This document shows, piece after piece, positions 9,011 to 18,936 of a DNA stretch of 64,000 nt. This DNA is from DIGJ01 sp041739345. GTDB taxonomy: Bacteria > Bacillota > Clostridia > Lachnospirales > Lachnospiraceae. The first letter of the stretch is position 1. Every line of letters begins with the position of its first letter. Both the position numbers and the translations under genes were made by a program. Under the pieces are notes generated by a model. That model was given only the letters and a program-made list of their open reading frames with translations, did no database searches and was not told the DNA's origin. The stretch lies in assembly GCA_041739345.1 (NCBI GenBank), contig JBGSNZ010000005.1, forward strand, positions 1 through 64,000, in the 5' to 3' direction.

Positions 9011-11386
9011 TTAAACTCCTTCTTTCTCCTCTACCGTTTTTATATTATATAAGCGGGAAGAAAAATCACCCATTACTCGCGTATTTTCATCGTATCCCGT
9101 ACCAATAAACTGCTGTTTTAATTTTATACCTGCATGCATAAGAAGATCTCCATATGCTTCATACGTTTCTTCTTCGCTTTCTAGCATATATACTTTATCC
9201 ACCACAGACTGAAGGATTCCTCCTTCTGTTATCGCGACTGGGGAAACCTGATTTACCAGTGAACCAAACTGCTTAATGGAAATCGATTGTTTTCTTGCCT
9301 CCACCTGATACAAGTTATCCTCCTTTAATTCCACCATCTTTAATAAATCGGAGGAGGTGTTTGGTTTTGCAAGCTGCTGATACAATAAAACGATTCCTTC
9401 TTTCTTATCTTCGGATAGTACCTGCCACAAAACAGATCCATTATGCATACGGTTCCGATAGAAATTGCCAAATTGAAATAGTTTTCGATATGTTTTATAG
9501 TACGCCACCTGATTTTTAATTACTTTTTTTTCAGACTGATTTAGTTTGGTAAGATCAAGTTCATATCCCAAGAGCCCGAAACAAGCTACCTGAAATCTGG
9601 TTTCTAAATTGATGTTTCGAAGTGTTTGATGGTTTGGTACAGCGCTAACATGGGCTCCCATTGTACTAAGTGGATACCCGTAACTAGTACCTTCCTGAAT
9701 CTGTATTCTTTCATTTGCATCCGTATTGTCAGAGGTCCAAGTCTGTGGCATAAAGTAGAGCATTCCAAGGTCAAAACGATTTCCGCCAGCAGAACAGCTT
9801 TCAAACAAAATATTAGGAAAGCTTTCTGTAATTTGCCCAATTACTTCATATAACGAAAGGATATAGCGATGATAAAATTCTCCTTGACAATCCCCCAGTG
9901 GCTGTGAATATCCTTCGGTCATTGGGCGGTTCATATCCCATTTTACATACTCAATATTTGCACTTTGCAGTACATCCTTAATTGCTGAAACTATGTATTC
10001 TCTTACTTCTTTCCTTGTATAATCAAGCACCATTTGGTTTCTTCCAAGATACGTTTCCCTATTTGGTATTTGTACTGCCCAATCCGGATGTGCTTCAAAT
10101 AAATGACTTTTTTCACTAATCATTTCTGGTTCCATCCAGATTCCAAACTGCATTCCGAGTTTATTTATCTTACCCACAAGATTTGAAAGGGTACCGCCTA
10201 GCTTCTTTTCATTTACGTTCCAGTCCCCTAGGCTAGAGGTATCATCATTTCGTTCTCCAAACCAGCCATCATCAAGGACAAACAGTTCAATCCCTAACTC
10301 TTTTGCCTCTTTTGCAAGCTTAAGTAATTTATTTTCACTAAAGTCAAAATAGGTTGCTTCCCAATTATTAATAAGAACCGGCCTTTCCTTATAAGCCCAC
10401 TGCGGTGAGACAATGTGATTTTGAGTAAATCGATGAAAATTGCTTGTTAACACATTTTTTCCTTTATGGCTAAAGGTAAGTACCGCTTCTGGTGTATAAA
10501 AGTTTTGATTCGGCTCTAACTTCCAACAAAAATGATGTGGATTAATTCCCGTATGAATTCGCAGCTTACCATGTGCTGAAACTTCCACCGCCTCATAATG
10601 ATTTCCGGAATAAATCAAGTTCATGCCAATGCAATCACCACTCCATTCATTGCAATCTTCTTTTTCTAAAATAATCAAAGGATTGTGTCGATTGGAGCTA
10701 GCTCCGGTGGTAGAATCATTAACATACATACCCGAAATCAACTCTTTTTTATGTATATGACGCTCTCGCGCCCAATGCCCATCAAATGTATTTAAATAAT
10801 AATTACTTTCTGGTAAGTCTAGTTGTAGACTCATAACTTTATGAATGGATATTGTTTCACTCCCCTGATTGATTACTACGCAGCGCCTTGTTATAATGTC
10901 GCTTTCTTCAAATAGCGTATAGACTAAAGTTAATTGAATATGAAAAAGGCGATCAAACAAGCGTAGTTCCAACGTCTGTACAACTTCATCAGGATATTTC
11001 ACATTTTCCTTTCTTGCATGAGGCATTCGCGTTTCTAGGCTTTCCCTATAAATTCCTTCATATACCTCATAGTCTTGATAATAAAAACGTGTTGAAAAAC
11101 TTCCATCAGGCATTTTTATTTCTAGAGGACTCATACGGAAATCGCCCATACCAGAAAACGAGTATTCCGAACAAATATTGTCCAATGTAACACTTGTGTT
11201 TTGTGGTGTCACGATGCTGTTTCCATATCCACTTGCGAATTTCTCTTTTAATGGTTCAGAGGATTTTTGCATTTTAATGCGTTTTCCAAAATAAAGATTT
11301 TCTAGATAGGCAGATTCTCTTATTCCAATTAAATAAGAAATATTATTTGTTGCAAGATGAAATACTTCATTTTTAAATGTTATCAT
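9011..11386 (-). CDS. Alpha-galactosidase, GH36
   Basis: Cytoplasmic glycoside hydrolase releasing galactose from raffinose-type sugars. The start ATG at 11386 (MITFKNEV) has GGGAGG 7 bases upstream. The 791-aa length fits bacterial GH36. An N-terminal beta domain (about 1-325) leads to a catalytic barrel with DDGWFG (near 370), WMEPEM, YVKWDMNR (nucleophile Asp in KWD), FESCSAGG and SDNTDA (acid/base Asp). No signal peptide, so the substrate must be imported, matching the symporter two genes on. Confidence 0.93.
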   Translation of the reverse strand: MITFKNEVFHLATNNISYLIGIRESAYLENLYFGKRIKMQKSSEPLKEKFASGYGNSIVTPQNTSVTLDNICSEYSFSGMGDFRMSPLEIKMPDGSFSTRFYYQDYEVYEGIYRESLETRMPHARKENVKYPDEVVQTLELRLFDRLFHIQLTLVYTLFEESDIITRRCVVINQGSETISIHKVMSLQLDLPESNYYLNTFDGHWARERHIHKKELISGMYVNDSTTGASSNRHNPLIILEKEDCNEWSGDCIGMNLIYSGNHYEAVEVSAHGKLRIHTGINPHHFCWKLEPNQNFYTPEAVLTFSHKGKNVLTSNFHRFTQNHIVSPQWAYKERPVLINNWEATYFDFSENKLLKLAKEAKELGIELFVLDDGWFGERNDDTSSLGDWNVNEKKLGGTLSNLVGKINKLGMQFGIWMEPEMISEKSHLFEAHPDWAVQIPNRETYLGRNQMVLDYTRKEVREYIVSAIKDVLQSANIEYVKWDMNRPMTEGYSQPLGDCQGEFYHRYILSLYEVIGQITESFPNILFESCSAGGNRFDLGMLYFMPQTWTSDNTDANERIQIQEGTSYGYPLSTMGAHVSAVPNHQTLRNINLETRFQVACFGLLGYELDLTKLNQSEKKVIKNQVAYYKTYRKLFQFGNFYRNRMHNGSVLWQVLSEDKKEGIVLLYQQLAKPNTSSDLLKMVELKEDNLYQVEARKQSISIKQFGSLVNQVSPVAITEGGILQSVVDKVYMLESEEETYEAYGDLLMHAGIKLKQQFIGTGYDENTRVMGDFSSRLYNIKTVEEKEGV

Positions 11387-11440
11387 TTTACTTCCTCCCA
11401 ACCATATTCTTATTAAAACTATTTTGGTTTTTATGGTTTT

Positions 11441-11468
11441 ATTATAGCATAAATAGCTAATTAGTCAA
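11441..11468 (-). promoter_or_regulatory. Promoter of the alpha-galactoside operon
   Basis: TTGACT (11463-11468) and TATAAT (11441-11446) on the minus strand, spacer 16. Just downstream are two similar short repeats (AAACCATA, AAACCAAA), a possible repressor site, but no regulator gene is next to the operon. Confidence 0.75.
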
Positions 11469-11571
11469 TTGTAATTAATTGTATTTCCTACATATTTTAC
11501 AGATAGTGTTCCTTATCTTGGTTATTATAGAAAAATACTTCTAAAATTATAGGTTTCAACATCTTGCAAAC

Positions 11572-11599
11572 TTTATATAGGTATGTTAACCTATATAAA
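11572..11599 (+). repeat. Inverted repeat in leader of Ig-like gene
   Basis: Perfect 11-base arms (TTTATATAGGT / ACCTATATAAA) with a 6-base centre, 58 bases before the start codon. It could be a dimeric regulator's operator or an mRNA hairpin. A second short hairpin (GCGT-CTTAT-ACGC) follows before the ribosome site. Confidence 0.6.
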
Positions 11600-11656
11600 A
11601 CTAAATTACAAACGCTGCGTCTTATACGCCGCCCAAACTACACAGGAGGACTACAT

Positions 11657-12592
11657 ATGAAGACACTCACAAAAAGAATTGCGCTTTTCTTATGCGTAGC
11701 AATGATTATTCCATCCATTCTAGGAGTACTTCCTTGCATTTCAACAATTGCAACAGCAAGCGCCGCAACAAAAACAACCGTTAGTGATTGGAGCAAGAAC
11801 CTAACCGTCGGAATTCAGGGTACAACAGAGTATATTTCCCTTGATGGTACAAAAGATAAGGCGAAATACACTTACACATCAAGCGACAAAAAAATTGTTA
11901 CCGTTTCCTCAAAGGGTACATATGCTACCGTTAAAGGACTCAAAGAGGGATCTGCTACCATAACTGTTAAACAAACTTTAAATAAAAAAACAACCAAAGT
12001 TGGAACCGTAAAAGTTAAAGTTAAGCCAGCTTCCTTATACAAAGAATCAGAATATACTTGTTCCATTGGTATTCCAGAATATCAATATAGTGTTGGCTAT
12101 TTTGTTGAATATCGTAACACCAAGGCAACTTATGAATGTACTTCCTCGGATCCAGAAGCGCTCGAAGTGGACAAAGAAGGTATTATATTAAATGCAAAAA
12201 AAACTGGTGTTGTTGATGTAGCCATAACAGAAACCTATAAAGGAGTAACACGTAATCTTGGAAATGTCAAAGTTACGATTAGTGCTCCTGCTTTAGATAA
12301 CAGTACTCCTGTAAAAATGGGTACAGATGATTATTTGGCTCTTTATGAATTTTTAAGCAATGCAGAGTCTCATGAATTTGAAGTAACGATGACAGATGAA
12401 GCAGGCAAAGATGCCAAAGATTTTATCGAAAAATCTTACGATGAGGAAGACTCTAAATGGTATGGAAGCTTCCATTCTTTCGAAAAAGAAGGAACTGTAC
12501 TCATTAAAGTTTTTGATAAAACAGCAAATATGGATTTAGGTACGTTAACAGTAAACATATCTGCATCCAATAATGATGATAGTGATTATTAA
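11657..12592 (+). CDS. Secreted protein with bacterial Ig-like (BIG2-type) domains
   Basis: I chose the ATG at 11657 because AGGAGG lies 8 bases upstream and the protein then begins with a clean signal peptide (MKTLTKRIALFLCVAMIIPS, cleavage probably near TASA-A). The 311-aa product carries two or three Ig-like repeats. The first (about 38-115) has the BIG2 pattern YTSSDKKIVTVSSKG and VKGLKEGSATITV; the second is about 120-205. No LPXTG or membrane anchor is visible. Probably a cell-surface or matrix protein; no partner can be named. Confidence 0.72.
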   Translation: MKTLTKRIALFLCVAMIIPSILGVLPCISTIATASAATKTTVSDWSKNLTVGIQGTTEYISLDGTKDKAKYTYTSSDKKIVTVSSKGTYATVKGLKEGSATITVKQTLNKKTTKVGTVKVKVKPASLYKESEYTCSIGIPEYQYSVGYFVEYRNTKATYECTSSDPEALEVDKEGIILNAKKTGVVDVAITETYKGVTRNLGNVKVTISAPALDNSTPVKMGTDDYLALYEFLSNAESHEFEVTMTDEAGKDAKDFIEKSYDEEDSKWYGSFHSFEKEGTVLIKVFDKTANMDLGTLTVNISASNNDDSDY

Positions 12593-12605
12593 TAAAAAAT
12601 GATTG

Positions 12606-12658
12606 ATAGAAACCATCTTGTCTGTTTATGAGACAGACAAGATGGTTTCTATTTTTAT
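12606..12658 (+). terminator. Terminator after Ig-like gene
   Basis: 18-bp perfect stem (AGAAACCATCTTGTCTGT with its complement at 12633-12650), 7-base loop, then ATTTTTATT. Confidence 0.9.
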
Positions 12659-12722
12659 TGCCTTTTTCAAACATTTCCATTAAAATATGGATAGTAAATG
12701 ATGAAAACGAGGTTTTATTATT

Positions 12723-14504
12723 ATGGCAAAAGAAAAGAAATACAGTACGAATGATTTACTCTTTCCCATTATTTTTATACTTTCACTTCTTCCTTTCGTA
12801 ACAAGGCTTCTTATTTACGATTGCTCACTAAGTTCCTATTCTTGGTTTCCTAAGAACGGTATTTCAAGTGATTTTTTTACATATTACAAAGGGGTTGCTC
12901 TCATTATAATTGCTGTTTTATGCACCTTTATTTTACCTATTTCTTTGCTTGTTAAAAGCTGTTCAAAAAAACAGATAAAGCAATTTATACCTTTGTTGAT
13001 CTATTTTGTATTTGTTAGTCTTTCAACCATTTTTTCGGACTACAAAGCCATAGCTTTGTCTGGTACGAATGGACATTTTGAAGGCTTTTATGTCTTAATG
13101 GCTTATATGATCCTTTGTCTATATAGTTATTTTGTGTCTGATATAAAAAAAGATACACGCTTGATTTTGATTTCACTCGTCTTTACTTCAATCGGTATGT
13201 GTGTAATCGGCTTTTGTCAAATTTTTCTTCAAGATCCGATTCAGTGGGATTTTATTCAAAAATTAGTGATGAGTGCGGATAATTATAAAAACTATGCTGG
13301 ATCACTTCATACTTTTTTTACTACAAATGCAGTCTCACTTACACTTGCTAATCCAAACTATGCAAGTACTTTTCTTGCTATGCTAATTTCCTTTTTTTCT
13401 ATTTATCTAATCTCTATTCCCGATAAAAAGAAAAAAATAGCACTTGCTGTTTTACTTTTAGGATTGTTTTCCATCCTCTTTATGACCCTTTCACGTGCTG
13501 GGTTGCTGGCTGTCTTTGTCAGCTTACTTGTATTGCTTTTTATACTTCGAAAAGAACTTCTTCATCACAAAAAGGGACTTCTCATAAGTATTTTCATTCT
13601 CTTTACCATCTACATTTTATTTGATGCTGTAAATTCTTTTCAATACTCAAAAAAAATTGTGGCAACGTTCCAGTCTTTGAAAGGAACTACAAAAGAAGAA
13701 AATTTAGAACAGATTATTACTGGTAGTGATTCCATTCGCCTTACTTATCAACAAGAAACCATAAATGTATCCTTTCAAAATACAGCAACGCAAACTACAC
13801 TTCATTTTGAAGATGCAAAACACAATTCACAAGATGTATATTACAATTCAACAACTGGTAAATTAGACATAACTCCATTTGACAAGCTTACCTTTCAAGT
13901 ATCGAAAGATGCAACCACTTCTTTTATTAATATAACCATTGACGGTACCATCTGGTCTTTTTGCTATACGAAAAACGATGGATATAATTATTTCAATTAT
14001 TTTGAACGTCTTGAAAAGCTAAATAAAATACCAACACTTGGTTTTAAAGGTCATGAAAATCTTGCATCGAATCGTGCTTATATATGGTCCCGTACTTTAC
14101 CTTTATTAAAAAATTCCATTGTCATTGGAAGTGGCCCGGATACATTCCCAATTGTATATCCTCAAAATGACCGCGTTGGGAAACTTTATAATTGTAAATA
14201 TGTATACAGTATTGTGGAAAAGGCCCACAGCTTATATTTACAAATTGCAACCCAAACAGGGGTACTTTCTTTGGTTGCCTTTCTCATTTTTTACGGAATT
14301 TATCTGGTACAAACTTTGCGTAGTTTAAAGAATTTTTCTACGAGCTCACCGTTACATGTCTTTGCGTTAGCTTGTTTATTATTAACTATTAGTTATATGA
14401 CAAGTGGATTATTTAATGATTCCGTAATACAGACATCCCCAATGTTTTGGGTTATGTTAGGTTTAGGATTTTCTACGAATGCAGAACTAGGTAAAAAGAA
14501 GTAA
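12723..14504 (+). CDS. O-antigen ligase/polymerase-like membrane protein
   Basis: A 593-aa polytopic protein with about 12 hydrophobic segments, of the O-antigen ligase (WaaL/Wzy) superfamily. After helices in residues 1-300 there is an unusually large polar, probably extracytoplasmic, region (about 305-475). It ends with SNRAYIWSRTLPLL and the family's KAHSLYLQIATQTG, whose His is functionally important in WaaL-type enzymes. It probably joins or polymerises a surface glycan using a lipid-linked donor. Neighbours give no matching glycan cluster. Family call good, substrate unknown. Confidence 0.78.
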   Translation: MAKEKKYSTNDLLFPIIFILSLLPFVTRLLIYDCSLSSYSWFPKNGISSDFFTYYKGVALIIIAVLCTFILPISLLVKSCSKKQIKQFIPLLIYFVFVSLSTIFSDYKAIALSGTNGHFEGFYVLMAYMILCLYSYFVSDIKKDTRLILISLVFTSIGMCVIGFCQIFLQDPIQWDFIQKLVMSADNYKNYAGSLHTFFTTNAVSLTLANPNYASTFLAMLISFFSIYLISIPDKKKKIALAVLLLGLFSILFMTLSRAGLLAVFVSLLVLLFILRKELLHHKKGLLISIFILFTIYILFDAVNSFQYSKKIVATFQSLKGTTKEENLEQIITGSDSIRLTYQQETINVSFQNTATQTTLHFEDAKHNSQDVYYNSTTGKLDITPFDKLTFQVSKDATTSFINITIDGTIWSFCYTKNDGYNYFNYFERLEKLNKIPTLGFKGHENLASNRAYIWSRTLPLLKNSIVIGSGPDTFPIVYPQNDRVGKLYNCKYVYSIVEKAHSLYLQIATQTGVLSLVAFLIFYGIYLVQTLRSLKNFSTSSPLHVFALACLLLTISYMTSGLFNDSVIQTSPMFWVMLGLGFSTNAELGKKK

Positions 14505-14619
14505 TAAAATAAAATAGCATTTTTTTTAAAGTCTATCATTGCAAAGAAAGCCTTTATAGACAGACATTTTTATTTAACTATCTAATATAATAGTAATAAT
14601 CGATTTATTAGGAGTCTTT

Positions 14620-15402
14620 ATGAAACTGAAATTAAATAAGGAAAAGACAACTACCTTTATTAAATCAGGACTTCTCACCTTGTCTGCGATTATCTTACTC
14701 GCACTGGGATTTAATTATTTGCCAAGCGCCGTGTATACAATGAAGCAGAACAATGACCGGAAACTCCCTATCTACTGCGTTGATTGCAACGATTGTAAAG
14801 TAGCCATTAGTTTTGATGCTGCTTGGGGAAATGATGATACATCAGATATTCTAAAAATACTGGAAAAATACAATGTAAAAGCTACTTTCTTTATGACAGG
14901 TGGATGGATCGAATCTTATCCAGACGATGTTAAGGCAATTGCTGCCGCCAGACATGATTTGGCAAATCATAGTGAAAATCACAAACAGATGTCTCAACTT
15001 TCCAAATCAGAATGTATTGCTGAAATTAAGAAATCACATGATAAAGTAAAGGAACTAACTGGGGTAGATATGAAACTCTTCCGTCCTCCATATGGTGATT
15101 ATAACAATACCTTATTAGAATCATTGGAAGAATGTAACTATTCTGCAATACAGTGGGATGTTGACAGCCTTGACTGGAAGAATTATGGTGTGGATTCCAT
15201 AATCAATACCGTAGTAAATCATAAGCACCTTGGAAACGGTTCGATTATATTAATGCATAACGGTGCTACTTACACAAAGGATGCCCTCCCGAAGGTGATA
15301 GAGGGACTCCAGGCAAAAGGCTATGAATTAGTACCTATCTCTGAACTGGTACTTAGCGGAGATTTTCATATTGATCATGAAGGAAGGCAATGTGCCGATT
15401 AA
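14620..15402 (+). CDS. Polysaccharide deacetylase, PdaB/NodB type
   Basis: A 260-aa protein with one N-terminal membrane anchor (about 15-33) and an extracellular NodB domain. Motifs in order: SFDAAWGNDDT (metal Asp; the FDAAWG form is typical of clostridial PdaB-like sporulation deacetylases), NHSENH (two metal His), RPPYGDYN, WDVDSLDWK and ILMHNG. It should deacetylate peptidoglycan or another GlcNAc polymer at the cell surface, possibly in sporulation. AGGAG precedes the ATG. A decayed second copy lies just downstream. Confidence 0.88.
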   Translation: MKLKLNKEKTTTFIKSGLLTLSAIILLALGFNYLPSAVYTMKQNNDRKLPIYCVDCNDCKVAISFDAAWGNDDTSDILKILEKYNVKATFFMTGGWIESYPDDVKAIAAARHDLANHSENHKQMSQLSKSECIAEIKKSHDKVKELTGVDMKLFRPPYGDYNNTLLESLEECNYSAIQWDVDSLDWKNYGVDSIINTVVNHKHLGNGSIILMHNGATYTKDALPKVIEGLQAKGYELVPISELVLSGDFHIDHEGRQCAD

Positions 15403-15536
15403 TAATCAGACGATTCGGACAATAATAACAACTCATTTACATTCAAAGTTTTTTTAGCAACAAAGAAATATAACCGTATATTATATAACGTATCAGATAA
15501 GACTAATTTATGGAAAGAATGCACATATTTGCATAA

Positions 15537-15575
15537 ATGGCTGTGTACCTTTTTGATACACAGCCATATTATTTT
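15537..15575 (+). terminator. Terminator of deacetylase gene (copy 1)
   Basis: 11-bp perfect stem (ATGGCTGTGTA / TACACAGCCAT), 9-base loop, followed by ATTATTTT. A near-identical hairpin follows the broken copy at 18937. From 15403 to 15536 I see no gene. Confidence 0.88.
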
Positions 15576-15580
15576 AAATT

Positions 15581-15737
15581 ATGGATTGAATCTTATCCAG
15601 ACGATGTTTAGACAATTCTGTCATACATAATTTGGCAAATCATAGTTAAATCATAAACAGATGACACAGCTTTCCAAATCAGCGTGTATCGCTGAAATGA
15701 AAAACACATAAGATAAATGAACTAACTAGGTATAGTC
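15581..15737 (+). pseudogene. Decayed middle part of second deacetylase copy
   Basis: Aligns by eye over its whole length with about 14905-15075 of the intact deacetylase: matching stretches include GAATCTTATCCAGACGATGT, TTTGGCAAATCATAG and AAGTAAATGAACTAACT-like text. It has many substitutions, small indels and in-frame stops (TAG right after GATGTT). The 5' third is missing, and the homology stops near 15737. It resumes about 90 gene-bases later at 18640, so this is one half of a split copy. Confidence 0.82.
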
Positions 15738-15771
15738 ATATTTCACAAGCTCAACAGGGTCACAACCTATA

Positions 15772-15817
15772 ATCAAAAAGAAAATTGACAAAGCAAAATA
15801 ATTACGTGCTTTGTCAA
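15772..15817 (-). terminator. Terminator of the 356-aa unknown gene
   Basis: Minus-strand stem TTGACAAAGC / GCTTTGTCAA (15785-15794 and 15808-15817) followed by a U-rich tract (TTTTCTTTTTGA). Confidence 0.85.
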
Positions 15818-15844
15818 CCTTCTAATGTTAATTTGGGCTAAATA

Positions 15845-16915
15845 CTAATACTCATAGTTCTTATAATCATATAATCTTGTATAAACATTAAAGTTCTTTG
15901 CAAAGTCCATGATACCAATATCACTAATTTTGCTATTGAAAAGCAAATTACCAACATTATAAAATTCACTGAGTCCTCCTAATATCAATGAATTATTAAA
16001 AGAAAGGTCTGTTTTATAGCATAATTCATTCCCGTCAATAATGAGGACTCCTTTTTGGGATTCTAACGTTATATTACCATTTGAGTCGGAGATAGATGAA
16101 TCATTACTTTCTTTATAAAAAAGTGAAAAACCTTCCGGAGGCACTTCATTGATATCAATCATGTTACAACGATTTATGCTATTTTTAGCATAAGCATCCG
16201 ACCAAATACCATTAAAAGTAATTCCTCCGTTGGAAAACCTTGTATTTTTTTCTGTGTATTCTATCTCACTATCTACATCAACGTTTTCCAATCCCCAGTT
16301 ATCCATCACAATTTCGGTTGCTTCAATCAATTTACTCCGCATATCCTCGCAACTATAATATATATCTGCATCATAATAAACAAAGTCACGATTTCCAACA
16401 CCTGTATAACCATAGTTTTCAGCTATCTCATCAGCTTTTTGTTTACAAACGTTAACCGCACTACTGCTACTACGCTCCTGAAAGCATTCATATATATACA
16501 TAATAGCATCTTTTTTATCTTTGTCATTTCCCTCAACAATTCCATTTTCTGTCCTAAAATCAAAATATTCTTGACAGTACCCCTGAAAGGAATCGATAAC
16601 CTCCTGCTGGGATACCTTTCCGCTATAATAATCCGACATGATTTGTGTCATTTCATCATATCTACTTACTGCAAATTTGTAACTTTTTTTTTGCAGCTCT
16701 ATCATCTTATTTCTTTTATTTGTATACACATCACACACTGTTTCTTCATCTGGATCCCCAGTGATTTCTAGAATATCTGTCTTATAAGTTGTATTCAATT
16801 TCTGGTTTCCATTATTGTTCGCTTTATCGCTAGTGTATGAAATAGTCGATGTCATAATACAATTATCAGAAGTACTAATTGAACTCGAAACACCTTCCAG
16901 ACTCATAATATTCAT
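15845..16915 (-). CDS. Unknown protein, 356 aa
   Basis: I do not recognise this protein. It is hydrophilic, has no signal peptide or membrane helix, and starts with a Ser/Thr-rich segment (1-45). A charged helical region with several Cys follows (65-175, including SGKVSQQEVIDSFQGYCQEYF). The second half is rich in Asn/Tyr/Asp. AAGGGGG is very close to the ATG at 16915; the in-frame ATG at 16906 may be used instead. It lies inside the block that splits the second deacetylase copy and has its own terminator. Confidence 0.6.
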   Translation of the reverse strand: MNIMSLEGVSSSISTSDNCIMTSTISYTSDKANNNGNQKLNTTYKTDILEITGDPDEETVCDVYTNKRNKMIELQKKSYKFAVSRYDEMTQIMSDYYSGKVSQQEVIDSFQGYCQEYFDFRTENGIVEGNDKDKKDAIMYIYECFQERSSSSAVNVCKQKADEIAENYGYTGVGNRDFVYYDADIYYSCEDMRSKLIEATEIVMDNWGLENVDVDSEIEYTEKNTRFSNGGITFNGIWSDAYAKNSINRCNMIDINEVPPEGFSLFYKESNDSSISDSNGNITLESQKGVLIIDGNELCYKTDLSFNNSLILGGLSEFYNVGNLLFNSKISDIGIMDFAKNFNVYTRLYDYKNYEY

Positions 16916-16996
16916 TTCCCCCTTGTATATTAAATCCGTTGCAAAGGTATATCCTACAAAAGAATCATTTTATCTTTTCATTTTATTTATCGGCAA

Positions 16997-18277
16997 TCAA
17001 TCACCAATTTCATAATAGTAATAAATATAAATTCCTGGTGTAAATGTTAACGCAGTCTTTGATGATCCTTTAAAATTAAACAACCAATTTCCTCTAATTG
17101 CAATATTATTATCAGAATCTTTATTAAACCCTATACTTATCCCTTGATAATAAGATTGAGATGTCCTCCACGAAGATTCTTGTGGTGCTCTTACTCTCCA
17201 ATTTCGAATTTGGGACATTTTTACCCCACTTGTTGCACTTTTAAATGTAATTTTGTCTACCACTGCTGTGGCAGGAACTGAATCATCAACACTAATTACC
17301 GCTGATGGAGAAAAAGAAGTATTTCTAGCTGTTACAGTAGAATCTGAATAAAATGTTGCGGAGGCTTGTGCCATATGCGCTCTACCAACTGTAAGATTCA
17401 TTGTTTCCTCAATAAAAGTTTCAGAAGATATCGCTGTTGGAGCATATATAATCAGATAATAATCCTTCCCACTGGTCAAGTTCAATCTTGCTTTTTCAGC
17501 ATTGCTATACAAACAATATTGGGTTCTATGAGCATCCGTATTATTATTCGAGTCATAAATTATATTATTTGTATCATCGATATCAACAATTCGGAATCTT
17601 GTTCCTGAATAATTTGTCATCAATGTAACTACCGTTGATTCAATATCTGCGGTGAACCTATACCAACTTTCATATCTATTAGGTGTATAGTATGTAAAGA
17701 AGGTATTGTCAGCTGTTTGGGTATATTTATCCAACCAGACAGCATTTTCATTTCCACTAATCATTTCCTCTGTATCAGCTTTGTCCCCTACAAGTAATCT
17801 AAAATCACTATGCGCTTCATCATAAGAAGAAGGAGTTAATGTAACCAAATATTTGCATATTCCAACATTTACATCTGGTTTATCAATAAAATGTCATCTT
17901 CTAGCATTAACATTAGTTGTAGCAATTATAGGTTTTTTAGTAATTGAATTACCTTCTTCATCTGTAATTTTCATATTAATATTAGATTTTCCAGTTTTTA
18001 CTAGACATATTGCTGCTGTACTAATATTAGAAAAATCAATTGATATAGTATAAGTTTTTATATCCGATTCTGAATCAAATTTACCTTCAAAGACTTGATA
18101 ACTTTCTGAGCTTTCCGAATCATTTTCATCATTCAACTTTGCTTCTGACAACGTATCAATAACTTCCTGATTTCGATTTTCTACAGATACTTCCTCCGCT
18201 AAGACTTGTGAAAAGTTAATAGCAACAAATGAAATTGTTGCTATTAAAATACATAATGTTCTCTTAAACTTAATCAT
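16997..18277 (-). pseudogene. Secreted protein gene interrupted by in-frame TGA
   Basis: Two open stretches (18277-17894 and 17893-16997) are in the same frame, separated only by a TGA at 17894-17896. Reading through gives about 426 codons. The first has AAGGAGG and a signal peptide (MIKFKRTLCILIATISFVAI...VLA-EE), then a beta-rich region like pre-peptidase C-terminal domains (FEGKFDSESDIKTYTI). After the TGA the protein continues smoothly (HFIDKPDVNVG, then YLVTLTPSSYD) with further beta-sandwich-like sequence such as YESWYRFTADIEST. The ancestral codon was probably TGG (Trp). It may be a recent nonsense mutation; a 127-aa fragment could still be made. Confidence 0.75.
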
Positions 18278-18639
18278 ATTTATAATCCTCCTTAGTAATT
18301 TTTCTTTATTTACACCAACAATAATTTTTCAAATCATTAACCGCAAATAAAGACTTGTTTTTGCGTAAGAGCAACTCTTAAATTCACAAGGGTACTGCCT
18401 AATTAGCCCAAATTATATAAAAAGCAGTTTTATCCTATCTAGTATATAAGTGCATCATTACGCCTTGGTATTTTCATAACAAATTTATTGTAGCACATAA
18501 TACTAATCTGTAACCATTTTCGTCATGAACGTTAGACATTCTTCGGGTTTGCCAAATTAAAGGCTTTTGAATTCTTTTCATCTAAGAAATTTATTCTAAA
18601 AGTATATGTTTTAAGCATTTTCCATTCGTATCGTACACG
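18278..18639. other. Gene-free stretch
   Basis: About 360 bases without a supported gene. It contains the likely upstream region of the interrupted secreted-protein gene and half of a 13-bp inverted repeat (TTAGCCCAAATTA at 18403-18415, complementary to 15829-15841). A 28-codon minus-strand open stretch (18618-18532) begins MLKTYTFRI but is too short to call. Confidence 0.5.
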
Positions 18640-18879
18640 GACAGTCTTGACTGGAAGAACTATGGTGTAGATTCCATTATTAATACAGTCGTGAATCATA
18701 AACACCTTGGAAACGGTTCGATTATATTAATGCATAATGGTGCTACTTACACAAAGGATGCTCTCCCAAAGGTGATAGAAGGACTTCAGGCTAAGGGATA
18801 CGATTTGGTACCTATCTCCGAACTGGTACTTAGTGGAGATTATCATATAGATCATGAAGGAAGGCAATGTGCCGATTAA
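18640..18879 (+). pseudogene. 3' part of second deacetylase copy
   Basis: Roughly 90% identical by eye to the last 240 bases of the intact deacetylase, with the frame preserved: DSLDWKNYG becomes DSLDWKNYG-like text, then NGSIILMHNGATYTKDAL and the same ending HEGRQCAD. It lacks the anchor, metal Asp, His motif and RPPYG, so it cannot be active alone. Similarity continues through the terminator. The better preservation than the 15581 piece suggests gene conversion or a separate event. Confidence 0.85.
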
Positions 18880-18936
18880 TAATCAAACATTTCAGATGAG
18901 ACAAATATATGAAAAAAACAAATATATTTTGCATAA

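Noticed and set aside
14520..14570. Terminator after the O-antigen-ligase-like gene (GTCTAT/ATAGAC)
   Set aside because: Only 6 bp with a long loop; not convincing by eye.
17894..17896. TGA read as selenocysteine
   Set aside because: No selenoprotein family resemblance and no SECIS-like stem seen after it; Trp-to-stop mutation is simpler.
18532..18618. 28-codon minus-strand frame starting MLKTYTFRI, like the start of IS605 OrfB transposases
   Set aside because: Only about nine residues look similar and the frame then stops; too little to call a mobile element.
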